Source: JBDSLU01 sp031407765 (GTDB lineage Bacteria > Acidobacteriota > Vicinamibacteria > Vicinamibacterales > Vicinamibacteraceae). Taken from it: a stretch of DNA of 5,622 nucleotides. The translations under genes were made by a program, and so were the position numbers. The stretch's first letter is position 1; every line of letters begins with the position of its first letter. The stretch spans positions 1-5,622 of the forward strand of contig JANOIR010000646.1 of NCBI GenBank assembly GCA_031407765.1, written 5' to 3'. Positions 1 through 5,286 of the stretch are shown here, piece after piece. Below the pieces are notes generated by a model. The model did not search any database. It was not told the DNA's origin and worked only from the letters and a program-made list of their open reading frames with translations.

Positions 1-69
1 TCTGAGAGTGGTAGATTGAGCGGGGGTGCTCCTGCCTGCCGGCACGCCCCGATCGAGACCGAGCCACTC

Positions 70-534
70 ATGTTCACTCTTGCCCGCGTCGTGCTCGTGA
101 GCCTGGTGCTGCCCGCTGCGGCGTTGGCCCAGGCTCCCGAGCCCAAACCGATTCCCTCCGATTCGGTGGAGATCGCGACGACCGGTTGCCTCAAGGGGCG
201 GGTCTTCACGGCCACCCAGCCGCGCGAGGATTTCCTGCGCCGCGGTCCCAACGTCACGGGCCGTAGCTTCCGACTGAACGGCCCGCGGGCGGTCATCGAC
301 GTGGTCAAGACCCATGACGGCGATCTGGTGGAGATCGTCGGGCTGGTGCGCAAGAACGACCTGCGCGACACCGCGCCGGGCGCGCGCATCGGCAACACGC
401 GCGTCGTGATCGGCGCACCGCGCTCCGGCGATCCGATGCAGTCGGCGCGGGTTCCGGTCTCGGAGGGCGTCCCAGTGATGGACGCCACCTCCATCCGCGT
501 GCTCGACGATCGCTGCCCGATCCTCCGTCGCTGA
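70..534 (+). CDS. Small exported protein of unknown function
   Basis: Predicted 154-aa protein that I do not recognise as a named family. Residues 1-20 form a typical Sec signal peptide: a short N-terminus with an arginine, a hydrophobic run, then ALA before QA as a likely signal peptidase I site, so the mature protein should be periplasmic or secreted. The mature part has two cysteines, one near its start (C40, in TTGCLKGR) and one near its end (C149, in DDRCPI), that could form a disulfide. A central GDLVEIVGLVRK stretch is reminiscent of small OB-like beta-barrel proteins; this is inference only. An in-frame TTG at 16 would extend the protein, but ATG 70 is preferred because the signal peptide begins there. 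No strong ribosome binding site is visible. The stop lies 13 nt before the arfB start, so the two are probably co-transcribed. Confidence 0.75.
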   Translation: MFTLARVVLVSLVLPAAALAQAPEPKPIPSDSVEIATTGCLKGRVFTATQPREDFLRRGPNVTGRSFRLNGPRAVIDVVKTHDGDLVEIVGLVRKNDLRDTAPGARIGNTRVVIGAPRSGDPMQSARVPVSEGVPVMDATSIRVLDDRCPILRR

Positions 535-547
535 TCCGAGACCGCCG

Positions 548-970
548 ATGCTGCCCGTCACGCCGACCCTGTCGCTCGACGAGGGCGAGATCGAGGAGCG
601 CTTCGTTCGCGCCTCGGGTCCCGGCGGCCAGAACGTCAACAAGGTCTCGACGGCGGTGCAGCTGCGGTTCGACGTCCAGGCGTCGTCGTTGCCGGCCGAG
701 GTCAAGACGCGCCTGGCCGCCCTCGCCGGCAAGCGCCTGACCACCGAAGGGGTGCTCGTCATCGACAGCCGTGAGCATCGCACCCAGGGCATGAACCGCG
801 AAGCCGCCCGGGCCCGCCTCGTCGCGCTCGTCGAGCAGGCGACGCACCGCCCGAAGACCCGCCGCGCGACCAAGCCGGGGAAGGGTCAGCGGGAGCAGCG
901 CCTGGGCGACAAGAAGGAGCGCGGGGAAGTGAAGGCCGCCCGCCAACGCCGCCCGTCAGGCGACGACTAG
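548..970 (+). CDS. arfB: Peptidyl-tRNA hydrolase ArfB (ribosome rescue)
   Basis: 140-aa protein of the ArfB/YaeJ family, the small stand-alone relatives of class I release factors. It rescues ribosomes stalled on mRNAs without a stop codon: the catalytic loop enters the peptidyl transferase centre and hydrolyses peptidyl-tRNA, while a basic tail occupies the empty mRNA channel. The catalytic loop is clear at residues 24-32 (GPGGQNVNK), with GGQ at 26-28. The domain continues through a typical VSTAVQLRFDV strand and an IDSREHRTQGMNREAA segment. The C-terminal 40 residues are rich in Lys and Arg (THRPKTRRATKPGKGQREQR), as expected for the tail. The length equals that of the E. coli protein. It lacks the codon-recognition domains of RF1 and RF2. 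It follows the exported-protein gene by 13 nt with only a weak ribosome binding site, suggesting translation in an operon. Confidence 0.95.
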   Translation: MLPVTPTLSLDEGEIEERFVRASGPGGQNVNKVSTAVQLRFDVQASSLPAEVKTRLAALAGKRLTTEGVLVIDSREHRTQGMNREAARARLVALVEQATHRPKTRRATKPGKGQREQRLGDKKERGEVKAARQRRPSGDD

Positions 971-1039
971 CCGCGTACGAACCCGCACGAAGCCGGGCAC
1001 GAAATTGGAACTGCTGCCGCTGCCGACCCGGTTGGCGAG

Positions 1040-1290
1040 ACGCCGCTGAAGCGGCGTGGGTATCCCTTCCGCGCTCCACTTCCGCAAGCCGGTAGAACGC
1101 GCTCCAGCTGAAGCCGGCCGCGACGGCGCCGTTCCGGCGCGATGCGCGGCCGATGCTGGCGACGCCGGTCCAAGATCAGGTCGCGCCTTCGCGCGACCGG
1201 CCGGCGCTCGGCTTGCGCGCGTTCTACGCTGCCGCTGGCGTCGGCTTGCTCCAAGTCGCGCTCCAGGAACACCCACACCGCTCACCCCGA
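1040..1290 (+). repeat. E1: large imperfect palindromic repeat element
   Basis: Non-coding element with a 233-bp core (1050-1282). Outer arms 1050-1067 and 1265-1282 are inverted copies matching at 15 of 18 positions. Inside them are GCAAGCCG (1084-1091) against CGGCTTGC (1242-1249), and an 11-bp perfect pair GTAGAACGCGC (1092-1102) against GCGCGTTCTAC (1217-1227). Within the loop are two hairpins: CGGCCGCG/CGCGGCCG (1115-1122/1145-1152) and GGTCGCGC-CTTC-GCGCGACC (1179-1198). A small hairpin, ACGCCGC-TGAA-GCGGCGT (1040-1057), overlaps the left end. The shared 'box' lies at 1080-1105. Element E3 is a diverged inverted copy. ORFs crossing E1 on either strand are arginine- and alanine-rich and look like compositional artefacts. 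Strand is assigned from the box direction; the better-folding strand is the opposite one. Exact ends are uncertain. Confidence 0.75.
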
Positions 1291-1318
1291 CGACGTCCTG
1301 AGCGGCAAACGCATCGAC

Positions 1319-1535
1319 ACGCCATCCGGTGCGTTCGTCAGACTTGGGTTCCGCAGGCCGGTAAGCCGCGCTCCCGCCGGGGCTCACATCGCCCGATCGC
1401 GGGCCCTCCCCTCACGACGTTCGCCACGCCACGACCGCCTTGACCGACGCCCTCGTCCCTCTAGGGTCCGAGCTGCGCGAACGCGGTCAGGTCCTCTACC
1501 GGGACGGACCCCAACGTTGACGAGCGGGATGGCGT
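1319..1535 (+). repeat. E2: large imperfect palindrome with shared box
   Basis: Second palindromic element, starting about 30 nt after E1 and ending 22 nt before the next gene. The arms pair in order from the outside: ACGCCATCC (1319-1327) with GGATGGCGT (1527-1535), 9 of 9; CGTCA (1336-1340) with TGACG (1518-1522); TTGGGTTCCG (1344-1353) with CGGACCCCAA (1505-1514), 9 of 10. The interior has smaller hairpins such as GCCCG-ATCG-CGGGC (1391-1404) and a CTCG/CGAG plus CCCT/AGGG stem at 1452-1472. The box at 1348-1374 matches the E1 box at 22 of 26 positions and the E3 box at 22 of 27. Outside the box I could not align its interior to E1 or E3, so it is either a distant family member or a composite. 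Confidence 0.6.
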
Positions 1536-1557
1536 CAGCGCTGAATGGAAGCAGACC

Positions 1558-2316
1558 ATGAGGAATCCCGGCGAGCTGCTGTTCGAAGAGTATCTGACCG
1601 CGCGCGGTTACACGTTCGACTACGAGCCGCCGCTGGGCACGAAACGACCTGACTACCTAGTCCGCTGTTCGCCGGCCGTCCTCTGCGAGGTGGAGGAGCT
1701 TGTAGAAGCGCGCGAAGACCGCCCGGCCGCCGAGGCGGCCGCACGGGGCGAGAGTTGGTTCGGCTCGATCTCGACGACACCCCGAGTTCGCGAAAAGCTC
1801 AACGCAGGCGCGAAGCAGCTCTCAGAATTCAAGGGCCGCTACCCGTGCGTCATCGTTCTGCGGAACACGTCGGCGTTGATGGTCGAATTGGAGACGCTCT
1901 TCGTGCAGGCCGCGATGTACGGCGACGCGAAGATTGAGGTGCCGATCGACTTCGACGACGGACAGCCGGTTCGTGAGGCGCGCCTGGTCCACGATCGAAG
2001 GACGGCGAAAATGCGCGCCAGCCAGAACACCACGGTGAGTGCTGTCGCCGTGCTCGAGTACTGCACACCGAATCAGCATCTCGTAACGGAACACATCCAG
2101 ATGCTGAAGGAGGCAAATGCCGCCTACGAGACCTGGACGCCCAGAACAATCATTCGAGCAGTCACCGATTTCATGGACGCACACCCTGAAACGCAGGACC
2201 GCGCCCTGAGGCTCCGTGTTATCCACAATCGGCATGCCCTGATGCCGTTGCCGACGTCGGTGTTCGATGGACCGCACGACGAACACATCGATTCGCCTAC
2301 AGGGCAGCCCACGTGA
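1558..2316 (+). CDS. Hypothetical protein, probable PD-(D/E)XK nuclease-like fold, catalytic Lys apparently lost
   Basis: 252-aa soluble protein without signal peptide or membrane segment. The N-terminal 50 residues follow the order of restriction-endonuclease-fold proteins: a helix with acidic residues (ELLFEEYLTARG), then KRPDYLV (Pro31-Asp32), then a strand LCEVEEL (Glu44-Val45-Glu46). The family normally has D...ExK; here the third position of the ExK triplet is Glu46, so cleavage activity is doubtful. Later segments include an Arg/Ala-rich helix, a hydrophobic strand YPCVIVLRNTSALMVEL and QAAMYGD. Start ATG 1558 has GGAAG at 1547-1551 as a plausible ribosome binding site. The gene looks less GC-rich than its neighbours and is bracketed by palindromic elements E2 and E3, which suggests acquisition. 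The fold call comes from motif order and my recollection of similar hypothetical proteins; the coding call is strong. Confidence 0.8.
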   Translation: MRNPGELLFEEYLTARGYTFDYEPPLGTKRPDYLVRCSPAVLCEVEELVEAREDRPAAEAAARGESWFGSISTTPRVREKLNAGAKQLSEFKGRYPCVIVLRNTSALMVELETLFVQAAMYGDAKIEVPIDFDDGQPVREARLVHDRRTAKMRASQNTTVSAVAVLEYCTPNQHLVTEHIQMLKEANAAYETWTPRTIIRAVTDFMDAHPETQDRALRLRVIHNRHALMPLPTSVFDGPHDEHIDSPTGQPT

Positions 2317-2594
2317 GGACGAAGACGTACAAGCAGCTAGCGACGATAGTCCCAATAGCAGAGCGCGACGCTGGCCGCCGTCGTACGGCGGATGACGGCA
2401 TCGCAGCCCTGCGCACAGTTTCCGGGTACCCGGGGCGTCCGAGAATAGCCGCCTCGGATGCCAGTCGATCGCGTTGGGCTACGCGCTGAGGCCGATCATT
2501 CGGGCCGGCGGAAAAGGAGGCCGCGCTCACAGCTGGGCGTCGCACGTCTGGACGCCTGGCTGGCCGCAGTGTTCGAAGCGAATGCCTCACCAGC
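2317..2594. other. Intergenic stretch without a recognisable gene
   Basis: About 280 nt between the nuclease-like gene and element E3. ORFs in all frames are short and of biased composition, with no recognisable motif. Short inverted repeats are present: CCGCCGT-CGT-ACGGCGG (2375-2391), the 12-bp palindrome CCGGGTACCCGG (2422-2433) and CCGAG/CTCGG (2439-2443/2453-2457). None is followed by a T-tract, so I do not call an intrinsic terminator. The stretch may be decayed coding or mobile DNA. Confidence 0.5.
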
Positions 2595-2856
2595 AGGGAC
2601 GCGGGGCTTTGGCGGTGCGGGCGTTCCTTCGGCGCTCGTATGGAGCAGGCCGACGCAGCGTCAGTCACGCAAGACGTGCGGAGGCAGTCAATCGTGAGGT
2701 CGCGCGATGCTGCGCGACCTTGCTTGTCGCGCTGACTGCGGCCGGAGCACGTGTAGCCGGCCTGCGGAACGCGTTCCAGGCGAACGCGCAGAGATGGTGA
2801 GCGTTCGCGCTGACGTGCGAGCGCCGAAGGAATGCCTGCACCGCTTCAGGCGTCCT
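2595..2856 (-). repeat. E3: inverted diverged copy of E1, nested palindrome
   Basis: Element with a 233-bp core (2612-2844) lying between two convergent genes. Stems nest in order: 2612-2638 with 2818-2844 (25 of 27 matches); GCAGGCCG 2645-2652 with 2758-2765 (8 of 8); ACGTGC 2674-2679 with 2747-2752 (6 of 6); GCAGTCA 2684-2690 with 2733-2739 (7 of 7); AGGTCGCGC 2697-2705 with 2712-2720 (9 of 9, 6-nt loop). The right arm carries two further structures: the 12-bp palindrome GGAACGCGTTCC (2766-2777) and the hairpin GCGAACGC/GCGTTCGC (2780-2787/2801-2808). Read on the minus strand it aligns with E1 at the left end, box (2770-2744), inner hairpin and right end. The weaker extension beyond the core (gggacgc 2596-2602, ggcgtcct 2849-2856) also has counterparts near the E1 ends. 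It could incidentally act as a bidirectional transcription barrier. Confidence 0.8.
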
Positions 2857-2885
2857 ACACCGCACTGTGACGTCGGCGCATCCGC

Positions 2886-3533
2886 TCAGGACCAGTCGAC
2901 GTCGCTCCGGATGATGCGGGCGGGGATACCGGCCACCAGGGATCGTGCGGGAACATCCTTTGTCACCACGGCACCCGCGGCGACGATGGATCCGCTTCCA
3001 ACGGTGATGCCCTTGAGGATCGTGACGTTCGACGCGATCCAGACCCGGTCCTCGATCGCGACCGCCTCCGCGCCCGTTGGATCACCACCTGGCTTGTGAA
3101 AGTTGGTGTCCAGGATCTGAACGCCCCAGGAGATGGCACATCCCGAACCGATACGAACCGACGCTGCGGCAATGATGACGGAATCACACGTCACGTAGGT
3201 GCCATCGCCGATGACCAGGCGTGCGTGAGGTCCCACCGTAATGCGAACGCCGGGGCCCAGCTGGACGATGCCGTCGCATCGCATCACGGCGGATTCGGCG
3301 AGCCTAATCTCCGTGGCAGCACGTCGAGCCGCAATCCGCCCCACGGCGGGCACGAAACATCCGAGGTAGAGACGGCCATCGATCTCGAGGCGTGCCGTGC
3401 GATGTCGCTCGATGCGGCAGTTCGAGGCTGCAACCACCGGCAGATCACGAAAGCGAGTCCCTGTCGCTCGCGCAGAGAGGCGGAGGCTGTTGATCAGTTT
3501 GGTCGGCTCGCGGAGCGCGCTCAGGAGTTTCAT
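2886..3533 (-). CDS. Hexapeptide-repeat (left-handed beta-helix) acyltransferase
   Basis: 215-aa protein of the LbetaH acyltransferase superfamily, WbbJ/CatB-like, which transfers an acetyl or other acyl group from CoA to a sugar or small-molecule hydroxyl or amino group. The N-terminal 60 residues are helical and basic. From about residue 75 the chain shows the imperfect hexapeptide pattern, clearest in VRIGSGCAISWGVQI and in the C-terminal coils VTILKGITVGSGSIVAAGAV. LDTNFHKPG (D142, H146) is at the usual catalytic histidine position. The ending VTKDVPARSLVAGIPARII is a hallmark of the family. The substrate cannot be read from sequence; surface polysaccharide is the usual target of relatives. 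The start lies 11 nt after the stop of the upstream DUF1080 gene and has no visible Shine-Dalgarno, which suggests translational coupling. Confidence 0.9.
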   Translation of the reverse strand: MKLLSALREPTKLINSLRLSARATGTRFRDLPVVAASNCRIERHRTARLEIDGRLYLGCFVPAVGRIAARRAATEIRLAESAVMRCDGIVQLGPGVRITVGPHARLVIGDGTYVTCDSVIIAAASVRIGSGCAISWGVQILDTNFHKPGGDPTGAEAVAIEDRVWIASNVTILKGITVGSGSIVAAGAVVTKDVPARSLVAGIPARIIRSDVDWS

Positions 3534-3544
3534 CGCGCGTCAGC

Positions 3545-5035
3545 TCACGGCACGGTGGCGGCGGCAGGCTTCCAGCGGGCCCCGCGGGGCGGCACGTGGC
3601 CAGGCTCGTACATGTCGCGCCACGACAGGCCGACCGCCTCGCGGATGCCGAAGCAGTAGGCGGCGGCAGCCGTATCGACGGCGCAGTGGCCGAGCGTGAA
3701 CTTCGCGCCCGCGGCCTTGGCCTTGCGCACGAACGCTTCGCCGGGAAGCTGCCGCACGCCGTTGATCTCGATGGCGACATGGTTCGCGATGGCGGCGTCG
3801 AGCACCTGCTGCTGGCGCGCCTCGGTCCAGATCGCGTCGCGGCGGCCCGCAAGCGACGGCGGCAGGAAGAGCGGCGCGCCGTACACGTCGACCGGCTCCT
3901 GCGCGAGCGAGGACGTCGTCGCGGTGAGCAGCGCGTCGCCGTAGGCCTGCGGATCCGTGGACGCCGCCGCGGCCTTCGGCACGGACGCCGCCAGCGTCTC
4001 GCCATCGAGCAGGACGAAGTCGAGCCGCGCCAGCGCCTTCGGCGTGATGGCGGACGCCCACCCGCGTTCGTCGGCGCGCAGGCCGAGGAACAGCGGCTTG
4101 CCGCCGAATCGCCTGACCAGGCCGTCGACGCCGGCGTCGTCCTTGATCGCGCGCGTCTTGCCGGCGGACGCGGTGACGCCGACGAACAGGCCGCCGGCCC
4201 GCGCCGCGACCAGCGCGGCCTCGAGCTTCGCGGCTTCTTTCGCGTCGAGCGCGCGCAGATCGACCAGCGGGAAGTTGTCGCGGGCCAGGCGATAGCGCTT
4301 GGCGGACGCCTCATCCGGGCTCGGCGCGCGGGTGGTCTTGTCGGCCGGCGCCGGCGGCAGCGGATGCACCGCGATCCGCCGATACTGCACCTGGCTCCGG
4401 ACGTCGTGACACTGCAGCGCAAACGTGCCCTTGCCGATCTTCTGCAGCGGCGGCGTCAGGCCCGGCACGTCGCCCTCGGGCTCGAGATAGTCGACGACCA
4501 GCGCATGGTTCACGTGGATGCGGACGCGCGGCCCCTGCACCCGCAGCCGCAGCGTGAACCACTCGTTGTCGCGCGCCAGGGCCTTGTACGCATTGCGGAT
4601 GCCGTAGAGGCTGCCGGTCTTCTTGTTCTCGATGTAGGTGGCGCCGGTCTCGCCGGGGACATGCGGCTGGTGGTTGTTCACCTGCATCTCGAAGCCCTGC
4701 TGCGTCGGCCAGCCGCTGTCTTGCCACGCGGTGTGGAAGTAGACGCCGGAGTTGGCGCCGGTGTGCGTGAGTACCTCGAACTCGGCTTCGAAGTCGGTGA
4801 ACTGCGCCTGTTCGACGGGGCCGACGTAGAACAGGTGCGAGCGCTCGCCATTGCAGGACAGCGTGCCGTCCTTCACCGTCCACGCACCGGGATGCTCCGA
4901 CGCCTTCCAGCCGTTCAGCGTCGCGCCGTCGAACAGCGCATGCCATCCGGGCTTCTCGGACTTCGGTGCCGCGCGGGTCGATCCACCCGCCAGTGTCACA
5001 GCCGCGACGGCCACCCCCGCGATCCATTGCCGCAT
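3545..5035 (-). CDS. Secreted DUF1080 (3-keto-disaccharide hydrolase-like) protein with degenerate PHP-like C-terminal domain
   Basis: 496-aa exported two-domain protein. Residues 1-22 are a signal peptide (MRQWIAGVAVAAVTLAGGST, then RAA). Residues 29-224 form a DUF1080/concanavalin-like domain with family landmarks LFDGATLNGWKA, WTVKDGTLSC, ANSGVYFHT, GFEMQVNN and GSLYGI; characterised relatives act on 3-keto-glycosides. After a Pro/Ala-rich linker (225-245), residues 255-475 resemble the PHP metallohydrolase-like domain sometimes fused to DUF1080: DPQAYGDALL, EPVDVYGAPLFLPP, AIWTEARQQQVLDAAIANH, VAIEINGVRQLPGEAFVRKA and KFTLG. The expected DxHxH metal motif is DLRAL at 259-263, so metal binding is probably lost. 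An upstream in-frame start would give 566 aa but runs through palindrome E4; ATG 5035 has an excellent ribosome binding site and starts the signal peptide. Likely heads a transcript with the acyltransferase. Confidence 0.93.
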   Translation of the reverse strand: MRQWIAGVAVAAVTLAGGSTRAAPKSEKPGWHALFDGATLNGWKASEHPGAWTVKDGTLSCNGERSHLFYVGPVEQAQFTDFEAEFEVLTHTGANSGVYFHTAWQDSGWPTQQGFEMQVNNHQPHVPGETGATYIENKKTGSLYGIRNAYKALARDNEWFTLRLRVQGPRVRIHVNHALVVDYLEPEGDVPGLTPPLQKIGKGTFALQCHDVRSQVQYRRIAVHPLPPAPADKTTRAPSPDEASAKRYRLARDNFPLVDLRALDAKEAAKLEAALVAARAGGLFVGVTASAGKTRAIKDDAGVDGLVRRFGGKPLFLGLRADERGWASAITPKALARLDFVLLDGETLAASVPKAAAASTDPQAYGDALLTATTSSLAQEPVDVYGAPLFLPPSLAGRRDAIWTEARQQQVLDAAIANHVAIEINGVRQLPGEAFVRKAKAAGAKFTLGHCAVDTAAAAYCFGIREAVGLSWRDMYEPGHVPPRGARWKPAAATVP

Positions 5036-5040
5036 GTCGT

Positions 5041-5048
5041 ACCTCCTT
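5041..5048 (-). promoter_or_regulatory. Strong Shine-Dalgarno deciding the DUF1080 start
   Basis: On the minus strand AAGGAGGT lies 5 nt before ATG 5035. It is nearly a perfect anti-16S match, and it rules out the upstream start that would put E4 sequence into the protein. Confidence 0.9.
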
Positions 5049-5060
5049 GCGCCGCAAGCT

Positions 5061-5222
5061 AAGGGCCCGGACGAGAATAGGGTTTCCACCTTGGCCGCCG
5101 ATGCATCCCGCCCGACGGCGTTGCTCGTCGGTTGCATACGCCCGGTATGCGCGCTCCTCGCGCCTTGCCGGGCGGGCCGCCTCGACGCCCAAGGTGGCAA
5201 CCCTATTCTCGTCCGAGCCCTT
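5061..5222. repeat. E4: 162-bp palindromic element between divergent genes
   Basis: Terminal inverted repeats 5061-5094 and 5189-5222 match at 32 of 34 positions. Inside are CCCGCCCG (5107-5114) with CGGGCGGG (5169-5176), CCGACG/CGTCGG (5112-5117/5126-5131, an alternative to the previous stem) and a compact hairpin GCATAC-GCCCG-GTATGC (5134-5150). No coding potential is needed to explain it; ORFs through it on both strands give mirror-like peptides (KVETLFSS on one strand, KVATLFSS on the other), as expected for a palindrome. Its left arm ends 13 nt from the DUF1080 Shine-Dalgarno and its right arm ends about 16 nt before the region of the cupin promoter. The size and long terminal repeats resemble a MITE-like non-autonomous element. 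It shares no obvious sequence with E1-E3. Confidence 0.8.
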
Positions 5223-5254
5223 CGCGGAGTTTGGCAATTGGTCATACCTCTGCG

Positions 5255-5263
5255 TGCTATAGT
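5255..5263 (+). promoter_or_regulatory. Putative extended -10 promoter of the cupin gene
   Basis: TGC-TATAGT (TGn at 5255-5257, -10 hexamer at 5258-5263) fits an extended -10 element. Candidate -35 boxes are poorly spaced: TTGGCA at 5231 is 21 nt away and TTGGTC at 5238 is 14 nt away, so the TGn may compensate. Transcription would start near 5270, giving a leader of about 17 nt. Confidence 0.45.
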
Positions 5264-5276
5264 TCGGCGCTCAACC

Positions 5277-5282
5277 AGGAGG
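5277..5282 (+). promoter_or_regulatory. Shine-Dalgarno of the cupin gene
   Basis: AGGAGG lies 4 nt before ATG 5287 and fixes the start of a gene that runs off the window. Confidence 0.85.
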
Positions 5283-5286
5283 ATCG

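Noticed and set aside
16..69. TTG start for the first gene
   Set aside because: The extension would precede an obvious signal peptide that begins at ATG 70.
1040..1374. Repeated box sequences as a CRISPR array
   Set aside because: Only three diverged copies, irregular spacing and mixed orientation, with no cas genes.
956..1561. Several ORFs of 80-143 aa on both strands between arfB and the nuclease-like gene
   Set aside because: They overlap each other in many frames, are Arg/Ala/Pro-rich, lack ribosome binding sites and coincide with E1 and E2, so they are by-products of GC-rich palindromes.
2375..2457. Short hairpins as intrinsic terminators
   Set aside because: No T-tract follows any of them on either strand.
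1040..2856. E1-E3 as integron attC sites around a gene cassette
   Set aside because: Size range and single-strand folding are suggestive, but I found no RYYYAAC/GTTRRRY core pair at the ends, the elements are not all in the same orientation, and no integrase is in view.
2458..3099. ORFs of 66-130 aa across E3 and its flanks
   Set aside because: Similar peptides such as AFLRRS appear on both strands because of the inverted repeat, and no domain motif or start signal supports coding.
3596..5062. 488-aa plus-strand ORF opposite the DUF1080 gene
   Set aside because: It is an antisense shadow of a GC-rich gene; its Arg/Gly/Ala-rich sequence has no domain, whereas the minus strand has clear family motifs.
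5036..5245. 70-residue N-terminal extension of the DUF1080 protein
   Set aside because: It would translate E4 and place the signal peptide inside the protein; ATG 5035 has a near-perfect Shine-Dalgarno.
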